A DNA stretch of 64,000 nt from Nocardia inohanensis NBRC 100128 (GTDB taxonomy: Bacteria; Actinomycetota; Actinomycetes; Mycobacteriales; Mycobacteriaceae). The first letter of the stretch is position 1. Each line of letters starts with the position of its first letter. The notes beneath the pieces are model-generated. The model worked only from the letters and a program-made list of their open reading frames with translations, did not search any database and was not told where the DNA came from. The stretch covers positions 930,001 to 994,000 of the forward strand of contig NZ_BDBK01000001.1 of assembly GCF_001612945.1 (NCBI RefSeq). The letters run 5' to 3'. Shown one piece after another: positions 34,724-44,008 of the stretch. The translations under genes were made by a program, and so were the position numbers.

Positions 34724-36133
34724 AGATTCGGGTGAGACCAGGCTGCGGCCTCGGACAGCGAACGCTGCGGTGGCCGCGAGGACGAGGATCACCGCGGCGA
34801 TGCCGAAGGCCAGGGAGTAGCCGGAACCGAGCGCTGGGGCCACCACCAGCGGGCCGAGCATCTGGCCGAAACCGTAGACCGCGGTGAGGGTGGCGGCGGC
34901 GCGGGCGCCGGCCAGATCGGTGCCGATCTCGATGGACAGCATGGTGATTCCCATGAAGGTCGCGCCGAACAGCGCCGCCGAGACGATCGCGGCACCCGTG
35001 CTCGCGGACCACATGGGCAGGGCCGCCGATGCGGCTTGCAGTAGCAGCGCGATCACCAAAGCCGTTCGCGGCGACCAGCGCTGCGCCGCCGCACCCCACA
35101 GGACGGTCGCCGGAATCGCCGCTACACCCGCGATCACCCATACGCCGGTACCCAACTGCTGCCCGCCGGTCTCCTTCACCGCCGCCACCAGGAAGGTGCC
35201 GATCACGATGTATCCCAGACCTTCCAAGAAGTAGGACACGAGCAGTGCTCGCCATCTGGTTGCGGCGGAAGCGGTCGCGTCCGGTGTCTCGCGCGCCGCA
35301 TCCGCCCGCGTCCGCCCATCGGCGGATTCCGTTGCGGTGCCGCCGCGTAACTCATGCTTCCGCGAACTGCCGACGTGCCGGGGTTCCGCTGCTGTCCCGC
35401 CTGTCCAGGTGCGGGCAGACCCGGTTGTCAAAATGCGGGTACCCGCCGAGCTGCCGGTAGGCGGCGGTGCGGAGCTGCCGAGGAGCGTCGCTGCCGAGCG
35501 ATGCGGGTCGATCGATGCTCGCGCGTGGTGTGCCGCGTGAGCGGACGCCGTCGACGACGCGCTTTCGGCGGTGGCGGGCCGGACTGTCCGGTAAGCCGGG
35601 AACAGGAGGAGGGCCGTAAGGGCCGCCGCGCCGAGCCAGAGGGCGTGCCAGGAGGCGATCGAGTTCAGACTGAGGGCGAGCAGCCCGCTGAGGGCGATGC
35701 CCGCGCCAACACCGGCGAAGACGATTCCGGCTGCGCGCCTGCGGTTTTCGTGGCGGGCGGCGACGCCCGCGCAAGCGATGAAGATGATCGCGCTGGCGGC
35801 TCCGGCGGCGAAACGGAGCACCGCGAGGACAGCGGAGGGAGCGGGGCAGGCCATGAGAGCTTCACTGAGCACCAGAACCAGGGCGGCGGCGCGGAAGAGG
35901 TTGCGGCTGTTCCATTCCGGGCGCCGGGCCAGGGCCACCGCGCCGGCCAGGTAACCCGCGTAGTTGGCAGCGGCGATGACCGCGCCGGTGTGGGCGTCCA
36001 GGCGGCCGGCGTCGATGAGAACCGGCAGCAATGGGGTGTAGGCGAAGCGGCCGATGCCCATGGCGGCGGCGAGGCCCGCGGCCGCCGTGTAGGCCGGGGC
36101 GAGGCTCTGCCGGCGGACATCTGCGGTGATCAT
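34718..36133 (-). CDS. MFS transporter, YbfB/YjiJ type, with long central loop
   Basis: The product has 471 residues. Twelve membrane segments are likely. The N-terminal block GLAAAMGIGRFAYTPLLPVL and LRFAAGAASAIIFIACAGVA are marks of YbfB/YjiJ family MFS proteins. Between segments six and seven lies an unusually long hydrophilic loop of about 110 residues rich in Ala, Thr, Ser and Arg (from RTVRPATAES to ATASAATRWR); usual members have a short one. Substrate unknown. ATG 36133 was chosen; a TAACGT box lies eight bases upstream. It is divergent from a LysR gene, its probable regulator. Confidence 0.85.
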   Translation of the reverse strand: MITADVRRQSLAPAYTAAAGLAAAMGIGRFAYTPLLPVLIDAGRLDAHTGAVIAAANYAGYLAGAVALARRPEWNSRNLFRAAALVLVLSEALMACPAPSAVLAVLRFAAGAASAIIFIACAGVAARHENRRRAAGIVFAGVGAGIALSGLLALSLNSIASWHALWLGAAALTALLLFPAYRTVRPATAESASSTASAHAAHHARASIDPHRSAATLLGSSAPPPTGSSAGTRILTTGSARTWTGGTAAEPRHVGSSRKHELRGGTATESADGRTRADAARETPDATASAATRWRALLVSYFLEGLGYIVIGTFLVAAVKETGGQQLGTGVWVIAGVAAIPATVLWGAAAQRWSPRTALVIALLLQAASAALPMWSASTGAAIVSAALFGATFMGITMLSIEIGTDLAGARAAATLTAVYGFGQMLGPLVVAPALGSGYSLAFGIAAVILVLAATAAFAVRGRSLVSPESR

Positions 36134-36190
36134 GCCGTTCGACGTTACGACGCGCCGAGGGGGGCGTGAAATGCTTCCTGTGCGGGATGC

Positions 36191-36205
36191 ATACGCTGGA
36201 CGTAT
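36191..36205 (+). promoter_or_regulatory. LysR-type box overlapping the -10 region and start of the LysR gene
   Basis: ATACG-N5-CGTAT is a palindrome that fits the T-N11-A LysR rule. Its left arm contains TACGCT (36192-36197), a -10 box six bases before ATG 36204, and its right arm runs into the start codon. A bound regulator would block its own leaderless transcription. Confidence 0.5.
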
Positions 36206-37037
36206 GGATGTGGAGTTGCGGCACCTGCGCGCGTTCATCGCGCTGTGCGATGAGGGCAACTACACGCGCACCGCGCAGCGGCTGCATTTGACCCAGCCGT
36301 CGCTGACCCGGACGATTCAGCAGCTCGAACGGATCCTGGATTGCCGGTTGATCGAACGCAGTGCGCGCCGGTTCGAGATCACCGACACCGGGTCGGAGTT
36401 TCTGGCGCAGGCGCGGCGGATCGTCGCCGATCTGGATGCCGTGTGCTCGGAGATTCAATTGCGGGCGACGGTGAGGGTGGGCTTCTCATGGCTGTTGCCC
36501 GATGCCTGGTTCGCCGCGGCGCGCACCCGGTTCGAGGCGCTGGGCGGGCGGGTGGAGATCCTGCGCGTGGATGATCCGATCGCCGCGCTCGCCGCCCGGA
36601 CCATCGATATCGCCTTGTACCGCAAACCGATTCGGCTCCCGCGCGGGTTGAACTCACGGCGCATCGCCACCGAGCAGCGGGTACTCGCGGTATCGGCGAA
36701 CTCGCCACTGGTGCGGGCGCGGGAGTTGTCCTGGAGCGACCTGGCCGAGTATCCGCTGGTGGTCAATACGGTGTCCGGCACCACCGATCAAACATCCTGG
36801 CCCACACCGGATCCTGGCCGCCGGATCGTCACCTGCACCAACTTCGACGAGTGGATCGAATTGGTTGCCGCCGATCGCGGCATCGGCGCGGTGCCGGAGC
36901 TGGCGCGCAGCCGGGCACCTCATCCGGGCGTCGTCTACCGCGAGGTCCCGGACGCGCCGCCCTCGCACCTGTACCTGGCTTGGCGCACCCAGCCCGCGCC
37001 GTCCCGATCGATCCGGGAGTTCCTCGAAACGACCTGA
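36204..37037 (+). CDS. LysR family transcriptional regulator
   Basis: The product has 277 residues. The N-terminal HTH is VELRHLRAFIALCDEGNYTR followed by TAQRLHLTQPSLTRTIQQLE, typical of LTTRs. The effector domain starts after about residue 90 (VRVGFSWLLPDAWF) and ends with YLAWRTQPAPSRSIREFL. The inducer is unknown. It is divergent from the MFS transporter gene with a 70-bp gap, the common pattern of an LTTR controlling an exporter. A terminator overlaps its stop codon. Confidence 0.9.
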   Translation: MDVELRHLRAFIALCDEGNYTRTAQRLHLTQPSLTRTIQQLERILDCRLIERSARRFEITDTGSEFLAQARRIVADLDAVCSEIQLRATVRVGFSWLLPDAWFAAARTRFEALGGRVEILRVDDPIAALAARTIDIALYRKPIRLPRGLNSRRIATEQRVLAVSANSPLVRARELSWSDLAEYPLVVNTVSGTTDQTSWPTPDPGRRIVTCTNFDEWIELVAADRGIGAVPELARSRAPHPGVVYREVPDAPPSHLYLAWRTQPAPSRSIREFLETT

Positions 37038-37059
37038 GCCCGGACGGAATCCGGGCTCA
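37035..37059. terminator. Bidirectional terminator between LysR and pgl
   Basis: A perfect 10-bp stem, TGAGCCCGGA/TCCGGGCTCA, has a CGGAA loop. The LysR stop codon forms the first bases of the stem. The pgl stop codon is 18 bases away on the other strand. Confidence 0.8.
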
Positions 37060-37076
37060 GGCGTCGATTCGAGAGG

Positions 37077-37811
37077 TCAGCGCGGCAGATCCGCCGCCGC
37101 ACCCTCGTCCAGCAACCACGTCGTGGTCTCGCTGCCGATGGCCCCGGCGGCCGGAATATCCAGCGGCGAAGCACCATTGAGCGCCGCGGCCACCGCGGCC
37201 GCCTTCGCCTCGCCGGACACGATCAACATCACGTGCCGCGCCTTGCGAATCGCGGGCAGCGTCAAGGTGATCCGCACGGCCGGCGGCTTGGGTGAATGCG
37301 TCTCCGCGACAACGAGTTCGTGCTCCTCGCGGGTGGCATCGGTGTGCGGGAAGAGCGAATTGATATGTCCTTCACCGCCCATGCCCAGCAGATGCACATC
37401 GAAGGCCCCGTGCTCGGCGAGATGCGCGTGCACCGTCGCCAGGTACTCGCCCGCCGCTTCCAGCGGATCCGGGTAGTCCCCGCTCGAGGTCTCGGTCGGA
37501 TGCACTCGCGCCGGATCGACCGGCACATGATCCAGCAGCGCTTCCCGCGCCTGGAGTTCGTTGCGTTCCGGATCCCCGCTCGGCACGAAACGCTCGTCAC
37601 CCCAGAAGATATCGAGCTTGCCCCAGTCGATATCACCCGGCGCCTTGCGCACCCATTCCAGCAGCCCGATCCCGGTCCCGCCGCCGGTGAGCACCACCGA
37701 CGCCGACCCGCGCAACCGCTGTGCCTCCACCACCTGCGCGACGAACCGCGCGGCCGCGGCCTGCACGAGCTCCTCCTGGGTGGCGAAGGTTTCGACGGCG
37801 GCGTTACTCAT
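37077..37811 (-). CDS. pgl: 6-phosphogluconolactonase
   Basis: The product has 244 residues, the normal length. Motifs: VVLTGGGTGIGLLEWV (phosphate loop), DIFWGDERFVP (catalytic Asp/Glu/Arg cluster) and LLGMGGEGHINSLFP (His/Asn). It hydrolyses 6-phosphogluconolactone, the Zwf product, to 6-phosphogluconate. It is the last gene of tkt-tal-zwf-opcA-pgl, overlapping opcA by eight bases. Confidence 0.95.
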   Translation of the reverse strand: MSNAAVETFATQEELVQAAAARFVAQVVEAQRLRGSASVVLTGGGTGIGLLEWVRKAPGDIDWGKLDIFWGDERFVPSGDPERNELQAREALLDHVPVDPARVHPTETSSGDYPDPLEAAGEYLATVHAHLAEHGAFDVHLLGMGGEGHINSLFPHTDATREEHELVVAETHSPKPPAVRITLTLPAIRKARHVMLIVSGEAKAAAVAAALNGASPLDIPAAGAIGSETTTWLLDEGAAADLPR

Positions 37812-38724
37812 AGGTCACCCTTTCGAGTCCGGTGAGCGCCTCGGCATAGATGTCGTCGGCGTCCAGGTGGCGCAGTTCCTCGGCCAGGCAGTCGCGAGTC
37901 TCCCTGCGCGCCAGGGCGAATCGCTGATCGGGTTCGCCGGTGCGGGTCAGGGTGGCGGTGCGCCCGTGCTGCGGCCGGGCGATCGAGATCGACACCGTCG
38001 GCCGCGACATCTCCACCTTGAGCTCGCCGGTGCGCCGCACCACCGGGCAGTCCAGCCGGGCGGCCAGCCAGCCGGCCAGCATGTCCAGGGCCGGTTCGTC
38101 GCGCAGACCCGAGATCGTCACGGACTCGACGGGTTCGAACGGCGCTTCGTCCAATGCCGCCGCCAGCAGCGCCCGCCAATAGGTGATCCGGCTCCACGCC
38201 AGATCGGTATCGCCGGGCGCGTACGAGCCACGCCGCTTCTTGATGGTGGATTGCGGATCCGGCGCGAAGGTGGCGTCGGTGATGCGCCGGGTCGCCAGCC
38301 GTCCCACCGAATCCTTGGACGGGAAGTCCGGGGCTCCACGCGGCCACCACGCCACCACCGGGGTGTCGGGCAGCAGGAACGGAATCACCACGCTGGATTC
38401 GTGCGCGACCAGATCGCCTTGCAACCGCAGCACTATCACCTCGGCCGCACCGGCGTCACCGCCGACCCGGATCTGGGCATCGAGCCGGGTGGCCGACTTG
38501 CGGTCCCCACGCGCGAGCACTATGACCCGGCAGGGATGTTCCCGGCTGGCGTCGTTGGCCGCGTCGATGGCGTCTTCGGCCTCGGAGCTGTCCAGGGTGC
38601 ACACCACCAGGGTGAGCACCCGCCCCATGGTCACCACGCCATTGGCCTCGCGCAGCTGCACCAGCCGCTTGGACACCTCGCGGGTGTCGGTATCGGGCAT
38701 GTCGATGATCACGGCCGCCGCCAT
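37804..38724 (-). CDS. opcA: Glucose-6-phosphate dehydrogenase assembly protein OpcA
   Basis: The product has 306 residues, typical for actinobacterial OpcA. Marked regions: MPDTDTREVSKRLVQLREAN, VLARGDRKSATRLDAQIRVG and PDTPVVAWWPRGAPDFPSKD. OpcA supports assembly or activity of Zwf. ATG 38724 overlaps the end of zwf by 16 bases, a sign of translational coupling; the inner ATG at IIDMPDT is another possible start. Confidence 0.93.
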   Translation of the reverse strand: MAAAVIIDMPDTDTREVSKRLVQLREANGVVTMGRVLTLVVCTLDSSEAEDAIDAANDASREHPCRVIVLARGDRKSATRLDAQIRVGGDAGAAEVIVLRLQGDLVAHESSVVIPFLLPDTPVVAWWPRGAPDFPSKDSVGRLATRRITDATFAPDPQSTIKKRRGSYAPGDTDLAWSRITYWRALLAAALDEAPFEPVESVTISGLRDEPALDMLAGWLAARLDCPVVRRTGELKVEMSRPTVSISIARPQHGRTATLTRTGEPDQRFALARRETRDCLAEELRHLDADDIYAEALTGLERVTYE

Positions 38725-40274
38725 TCCCGCCCGCTGCGCGCGAGCATCTCATCGGCCGATTCCGGGCCCCAGGTGCCCGCCTCGTACGGGTCGGGTCGTC
38801 CGTTCTCGGCCCAGTGATCGAGCACGGGATCGAGGATCTGCCAGGACAATTCGACTTCGTCGTTGACCGGGAAGAGCGACGGCACACCCAGCAGCACATC
38901 CAGGATGAGCCGCTCGTACGCCTCGGGGGAGTCCTCGGTGAACGCTTCGCCGTAGCTGAAGTCCATGTTCACATCGCGCACCTCCATCGACGACCCGGGC
39001 ACCTTGGACCCGAATCGCATGGTGATGCCCTCGTCCGGCTGCACTCGGATGACCAGCGCGTTCTGCCCGAGTTCCTCGGTCATGGTCTGGTCGAACGGCA
39101 GGTGCGGGGCGCGCTTGAACACCACCGCGATCTCGGTGACGCGGCGGCCCAGCCGTTTTCCGGTGCGCAGATAGAACGGCACACCCGCCCAGCGCCGCGT
39201 CTCCACCGCGAGGGTGATGGCGGCGTAGGTCTCGGTCTTGGAGTTGGGATCGAAGCCCTCCTCCTGCAACAGCCCCACCACCGGTTCACTGCCCTGCCAG
39301 CCGGTCGTGTACTGACCGCGCGCGGTCGTCTCGTCCAGGGGCGCAACCAGTTTGGTCGCCGAGAGCACCTTGATCTTCTCGATCTGGAGCTGCTTGGGCT
39401 GGAAGCTCACCGGTTCTTCCATGGCCGTCAGCGCCAGCAGCTGGAGCAGATGGTTCTGGATGACGTCGCGGGCCGCGCCGATTCCGTCGTAATACCCGGC
39501 GCGACCACCCAATCCGATGTCCTCGGCCATGGTGATCTGCACATGATCGACATAGTTGGCGTTCCAGATCGGATCCCACAGCTGGTTGGCGAAGCGCAGC
39601 GCCAAGAGGTTCTGCACCGTCTCCTTACCCAGATAGTGGTCGATGCGGAACACCGACCGCTCCGGGAACACCCCGTTCACCAGGGCATTGAGCTCCCGAG
39701 CGCTGTCCAGGTCGTGCCCGAACGGCTTCTCGATCACCACGCGCCGCCACGGTTTCGGCTGTCCCGGACCGGTATCGGCGGACTGTGCCAGCCCGTTCTT
39801 GGAGAGCTGTTCGAGCACCACCGGGAAGGCGTCCGGCGGAATCGACAGGTAGAAGGCGTGATTGCCGCCCGTCCCGCGATCCCGATCCAGGTCCTTGAGG
39901 GTGGTGGCGAGCTTGTGGAAAGCCTCGTCGTCCTCGAAACTGCCCTGCACGAAACGCAATCCCTCACGCAGCTGCTGCCACACCTCGTCCCGGAAGGGGG
40001 TGCGGGCCGAACCGCTGATCGATTCGTGCACGAGTGCCGCGAAGTCCTCGTCGGACATATCGCGGCGGGCGAACCCGACCAGTGCGAAGCCTGGGGGCAG
40101 CAGCCCCCGGTTCGCCAGGTCATAGATGGCCGGCAGCAGTTTGCGCCGCGACAGGTCACCGGTCACCCCGAATATCACCATGCTGCACGGTCCCGCGATA
40201 TGGGGAACCCGGCTGTCCCGCCCGTCGCGGAGCGGATTGCCCGTCGTGACCGTTGTCGCCGCGCCGGAAGCCAC
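38709..40274 (-). CDS. zwf: Glucose-6-phosphate 1-dehydrogenase
   Basis: The product has 521 residues. The coenzyme motif FGVTGDLSRRKLLPAIYDL, the active-site RIDHYLGKE and the EKPFGHDL block are intact. It oxidises glucose-6-phosphate with NADP(+) to the lactone and is the entry step of the oxidative pentose-phosphate pathway. The frame stays open upstream to 41021, but that part is antisense-like shadow over tal. GTG 40274, two bases after the tal stop, gives a normal N-terminus and tight coupling. Confidence 0.95.
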   Translation of the reverse strand: MASGAATTVTTGNPLRDGRDSRVPHIAGPCSMVIFGVTGDLSRRKLLPAIYDLANRGLLPPGFALVGFARRDMSDEDFAALVHESISGSARTPFRDEVWQQLREGLRFVQGSFEDDEAFHKLATTLKDLDRDRGTGGNHAFYLSIPPDAFPVVLEQLSKNGLAQSADTGPGQPKPWRRVVIEKPFGHDLDSARELNALVNGVFPERSVFRIDHYLGKETVQNLLALRFANQLWDPIWNANYVDHVQITMAEDIGLGGRAGYYDGIGAARDVIQNHLLQLLALTAMEEPVSFQPKQLQIEKIKVLSATKLVAPLDETTARGQYTTGWQGSEPVVGLLQEEGFDPNSKTETYAAITLAVETRRWAGVPFYLRTGKRLGRRVTEIAVVFKRAPHLPFDQTMTEELGQNALVIRVQPDEGITMRFGSKVPGSSMEVRDVNMDFSYGEAFTEDSPEAYERLILDVLLGVPSLFPVNDEVELSWQILDPVLDHWAENGRPDPYEAGTWGPESADEMLARSGREWRRP

Positions 40275-40276
40275 CG

Positions 40277-41410
40277 TCAGTTGCCCCCCGCCGCCTGGAG
40301 CTGTTCGGTGCTGGCCACGAGCAGCTCGTCCCAGGACTTGACGAACTTGTCGACGCCCTCGGTCTCGAGCACCCCGAACACGTCGTCCAGGTCGATGCCG
40401 ACCGCCACCAGCTGATCGAAGACCGCCTGCGCCGCCTCGGCCTTGCCGACGGCCGCGTTCGGCACGATCTCGGCGTGGTCGGCGACGGCCTCGAGGGTCT
40501 TCTCCGGCAGCGTGTTCACCGTGTTGGGCGCGACCAGTTCGGTCACGTACATGACATCGGAGTACTCGGGGTTCTTCACACCGGTGGAGGCCCACAGCGC
40601 GCGCTGCTGGTTGGCCCCGCCCGACGAGCGCAGCTTGGCGTACGTCGAAGTGTGTGCGCCGCCGTCGAATACGTCCTGGTAGGCCGCATAGGCCAACTGC
40701 GCGTTGGCGATTCCGGCCTTGCCGCGCAGGGCGAGCGCTTCGTCCGTGCCGATGGCCTCCAGCCGCTTGTCGATCTCGGTGTCCACGCGGGAGACGAAGA
40801 ACGAAGCGACGGAATGGATCTGGGCCAGATCGTGCCCGGCGACCTGGGCATTGCGCAGGCCATCGAGGTAGGCGCCCATGACCGAGCGGTAGCGGTCCAC
40901 CGAGAAGATCAGCGTCACGTTCACGCTGATGCCCTCCGCGATCACCCGCGTGATGGCCGGCAGCCCGGCCTCGGTGGCGGGGATCTTGATCAGCAGGTTC
41001 GGGCGGTCCACGATCTTCCACAGCTCGATGGCCTGCGCCACCGTGCCGTCGGTGTCGAAGGCCAGCCGCGGATCGACCTCGATGGAGACGCGGCCGTCCA
41101 CGCCCTTGGACGCGGCGAACACGTCGGCGAACAGATCGCAGGCGTCGCGCACGTCATCGGTGGTGATGGTCTTGACGGCGGTGTCGACGTCCGCGCCCTG
41201 CGCGGCCAGCTCGCGCACCTGCGCGTCGTAGTCGTGGCCCTGCGCGAGAGCCCCCTGGAAGATGGTCGGGTTGGTGGTGACGCCGACGACATTGCGGGTG
41301 TCGATCAAGCCCTTCAGATTCCCGGACTTGATGCGACCGCGCGAGAGGTCGTCCAGCCACACCGAAACCCCGGCGGCCGACAGGGCCGCGGTGTTCGAGT
41401 TCTGGGTCAT
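40277..41410 (-). CDS. tal: Transaldolase
   Basis: The product has 377 residues, the long actinobacterial/cyanobacterial type. [10 protein letters not shown] and the Schiff-base Lys in [13 protein letters not shown] are present. It moves a dihydroxyacetone unit between sugar phosphates. It starts six bases after the tkt stop codon and is followed at once by zwf. Confidence 0.95.
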   Translation of the reverse strand: MTQNSNTAALSAAGVSVWLDDLSRGRIKSGNLKGLIDTRNVVGVTTNPTIFQGALAQGHDYDAQVRELAAQGADVDTAVKTITTDDVRDACDLFADVFAASKGVDGRVSIEVDPRLAFDTDGTVAQAIELWKIVDRPNLLIKIPATEAGLPAITRVIAEGISVNVTLIFSVDRYRSVMGAYLDGLRNAQVAGHDLAQIHSVASFFVSRVDTEIDKRLEAIGTDEALALRGKAGIANAQLAYAAYQDVFDGGAHTSTYAKLRSSGGANQQRALWASTGVKNPEYSDVMYVTELVAPNTVNTLPEKTLEAVADHAEIVPNAAVGKAEAAQAVFDQLVAVGIDLDDVFGVLETEGVDKFVKSWDELLVASTEQLQAAGGN

Positions 41411-41415
41411 GGAAA

Positions 41416-43557
41416 TTATCCCTTCACCTTGGCAAGCGATCGGGTGGCAGCGGCGACGACGGCGTCGGTGGTGATGCCGAACTCGCGGAACAGCGTCTTG
41501 AAGTCCGCCGAAGCGCCGAAGTGCTCGATGGAGACGTTCTCACCGTTGTCCCCGGTGAAACGCTGCCACGGCATGGCGATTCCGGCTTCGACCGTGACCC
41601 GGGCCTTGACCGAGGGTGGCAGCACCTGGTCGCGGTAGGACTGCTCCTGCGCGTCGAACCACTCCACACACGGCATGGACACCACGCGGGTGCCGATGCC
41701 CTGTGCCTCGAGCGTAGCGCGCGCCTCGACCGCGAGCTGGAGCTCGGAACCGGTGGCGATCAGGATCACCTGCGGTGTGGCGGTGGAGGATTCGGCCAGG
41801 ATGTAGCCGCCCTTGGCGACGCCCTCGTAGCTGGTGCCCTCCTGGATCGGCAGGTCCTGCCGGGTCAGGGCCAGCGCGGACGGGCCGTCCTGATGCGGCG
41901 GCTCGGAGACCAGGAAGTGCGAATGCCGTTCGGCGCTATCGCGTTCCAGGATGACGCGCCAGGCGTAGGTGGTCTCGTTGGCGTCGCCGGGGCGGACCAC
42001 GTTCAGGCCCGGGATGGCGCGCAGTGCGGCCAGGTGCTCGATCGGCTGATGCGTCGGGCCGTCCTCGCCCAGGCCGATGGAGTCGTGGGTCCAGACGTAG
42101 GTGACCGGGGTGCGCATGAGCGAGCCCAGGCGCACGGCCGGACGCATGTAATCGGAGAACACCAGGAAGGTGCCGCCGTACGGACGGGTCGGTCCGTGCA
42201 GCGCGATGCCGTTCATGATCGCGCCCATGGCGTGCTCACGCACACCGAAGTGCAGGGTGCGGCCGTAGGGCTGCGCCTTCCAATGGCCGGTGGAGATCTC
42301 CTCCGGGCCGAAGGACGGCTGGTTCGGCATGGTGGTGTTGTTCGACTCCGCGAGGTCGGCCGAGCCGCCCCACAGCTCCGGCAGCACCGGCGCGAGCGCC
42401 GCGAGCACCTGACCGGACGCCTTACGGGTGGCCATCGCCTTGCCCGGCTCGTGCACGGGCAGCACATCGGCCCAGCCCGCGGGCAGGCGGCGCTCCTGGA
42501 GGCGATCGAAGAGCGCCTTGTGCTCAGGGTTGGCGACGGCCCAGGCGTCGAACTGCTCCTGCCAGGCGGCGCGGGCGGCCTTGGCGCGCTCGGCGGCCTG
42601 GTTGCGGGTGTGGCCGATGACCGCGTCGCTGACCTCGAAGGTCTGCTCGGGATCGAAGCCCAGGATCTTCTTGGTGGCCGCGACCTCGTCCGGGCCCAGC
42701 GCCGCACCGTGCGAGGCGCCGGTGTTCATCTTGTTCGGGGCCGGGTAGCCGATGATGGTGCGCAGCAGGATGATCGACGGCTTGTCGGTGACGGCCTTCG
42801 CCTCGGCGATGGCGGCCTCGATGCCGGCGACGTTCTCGCCGCCCTCGACGACCTGCACATGCCAGTCGTAGGCGCGGTAGCGCGCGGCCACATCCTCGGT
42901 GAACGCGATCCGGGTGTCGTCCTCGATGGAGATCCGGTTGTCGTCGTAGAACAGGATCAGGTTGCCCAGCTGCTGGGTGCCGGCCAGCGAGGACGCCTCG
43001 GAGGTGACGCCCTCTTCCATATCGCCGTCGGAGGCGATCACGTAGATGAAGTGATCGAACGCGCTCTCACCCTGCGCCGCTTCGGGATCGAACAGACCGC
43101 GCTCGCGCCGCGCACCCATCGCCATGCCGACCGCCGACGCCAAACCCTGGCCGAGCGGGCCGGTGGTGATCTCGACACCGTCGGTGTGCCGGTACTCGGG
43201 GTGGCCCGGGGTGAGCGAACCCCAGGTGCGCAGGCTCTTCAGATCGTCGAGCTCGAGGCCGATACCCGCCAGGTACAGCTGCACGTACTGGGTGAGGCTG
43301 GAGTGCCCGCACGACAGGACGAACCGGTCGCGGCCCACCCACGACGGGTCGCTCGGATCGAAACGCATCACGCGCTGAAAGAGGGTGTACGCCAAGGGCG
43401 CAAGGCTCATCGCGGTGCCCGGGTGGCCGTTGCCGACCTTCTGCACCGCGTCGGCGGCGAGCAGCCGGGCCGTGTCGACGGCTCTGGTGTCCAGTTCGGT
43501 CCAGTCGGTGGGGTGGTTCGGCTGAGTGAGCGCGCGGATGTCGTCTGTGACTGACAC
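41416..43557 (-). CDS. tkt: Transketolase
   Basis: The product has 713 residues. Thiamine-diphosphate motif: [15 protein letters not shown] ... NLILFYDDN. Substrate His residues are in [15 protein letters not shown] and [19 protein letters not shown] belongs to the pyrimidine-binding domain. It starts at GTG 43557 with AGGAG ten bases upstream. It is the first gene of the five-gene pentose-phosphate operon; ctaB diverges from it after 451 bp. Confidence 0.96.
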   Translation of the reverse strand: MSVTDDIRALTQPNHPTDWTELDTRAVDTARLLAADAVQKVGNGHPGTAMSLAPLAYTLFQRVMRFDPSDPSWVGRDRFVLSCGHSSLTQYVQLYLAGIGLELDDLKSLRTWGSLTPGHPEYRHTDGVEITTGPLGQGLASAVGMAMGARRERGLFDPEAAQGESAFDHFIYVIASDGDMEEGVTSEASSLAGTQQLGNLILFYDDNRISIEDDTRIAFTEDVAARYRAYDWHVQVVEGGENVAGIEAAIAEAKAVTDKPSIILLRTIIGYPAPNKMNTGASHGAALGPDEVAATKKILGFDPEQTFEVSDAVIGHTRNQAAERAKAARAAWQEQFDAWAVANPEHKALFDRLQERRLPAGWADVLPVHEPGKAMATRKASGQVLAALAPVLPELWGGSADLAESNNTTMPNQPSFGPEEISTGHWKAQPYGRTLHFGVREHAMGAIMNGIALHGPTRPYGGTFLVFSDYMRPAVRLGSLMRTPVTYVWTHDSIGLGEDGPTHQPIEHLAALRAIPGLNVVRPGDANETTYAWRVILERDSAERHSHFLVSEPPHQDGPSALALTRQDLPIQEGTSYEGVAKGGYILAESSTATPQVILIATGSELQLAVEARATLEAQGIGTRVVSMPCVEWFDAQEQSYRDQVLPPSVKARVTVEAGIAMPWQRFTGDNGENVSIEHFGASADFKTLFREFGITTDAVVAAATRSLAKVKG

Positions 43558-44008
43558 GACCGAGGTTCTCCTGACCTTTTCGGCAACGATGCGGTTGTGG
43601 GCGGCGGGGTGATTCGCTGCGGGTGATCTCGGCGCGACACGCGCACCGATCTACCCCACCACCCTAAGGGTGTGTGATTCCCGACCATGCGGGAACCCGT
43701 GTTCACCGGCCGTCGTGTCGTATTTCCGTGTCCCGCCGTGTCCTGTTCACGACCGGTTCGTGACTGTTCGGGGGCCGCGCCGCGACACTCCCGGCGGGTG
43801 TTGCGCGCGTCACCGCGGGCGTCGGGCTGCCGCCATCGCGAATCATGGCGTGGGCGAATCGAACCCGGGCCTGGTCCGGAGCACCCTCACCGGGGGTCTA
43901 CCATGCTTTGTAGTAGTGGCCGCGCCGCAGCGTTTCTCACTGAGTAACCGGCAGAGCGCGCCGCTGTTCCAAACCGGATCAGACCTGCGTGGCGTGCGAG
44001 GAGAGACA
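43558..44008. other. 451-bp divergent promoter region between tkt and ctaB
   Basis: No gene is convincing here; the ctaB frame is open upstream, but that part is Arg/Cys-rich and unlike the family. The tkt ribosome binding site lies at 43568-43572 and the ctaB site near 43999-44004. One imperfect inverted repeat at 43897-43914 is listed separately. The left 150 bases hold alternating C-rich and CG-rich sequence without clear signals. Confidence 0.6.
43897..43914. promoter_or_regulatory. Imperfect inverted repeat upstream of ctaB, BlaI/CopY-like
   Basis: The half sites TCTACCA and TTGTAGT surround TGCT; five of seven pairs match. TACTACA/TGTAGTA half sites are known for BlaI-type repressors of mycobacteria, and members of that regulon include respiration genes. 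TGTAGTAG here is a good half site; the left half is weaker. Confidence 0.35.

Noticed and set aside
40275..41021. Possible 250-residue N-terminal extension of zwf
   Set aside because: It lies within tal in another frame, is low-complexity, and GTG 40274 gives a normal zwf N-terminus.
41521..43554. Open plus-strand frame of 677 codons
   Set aside because: Exact antisense shadow of tkt.
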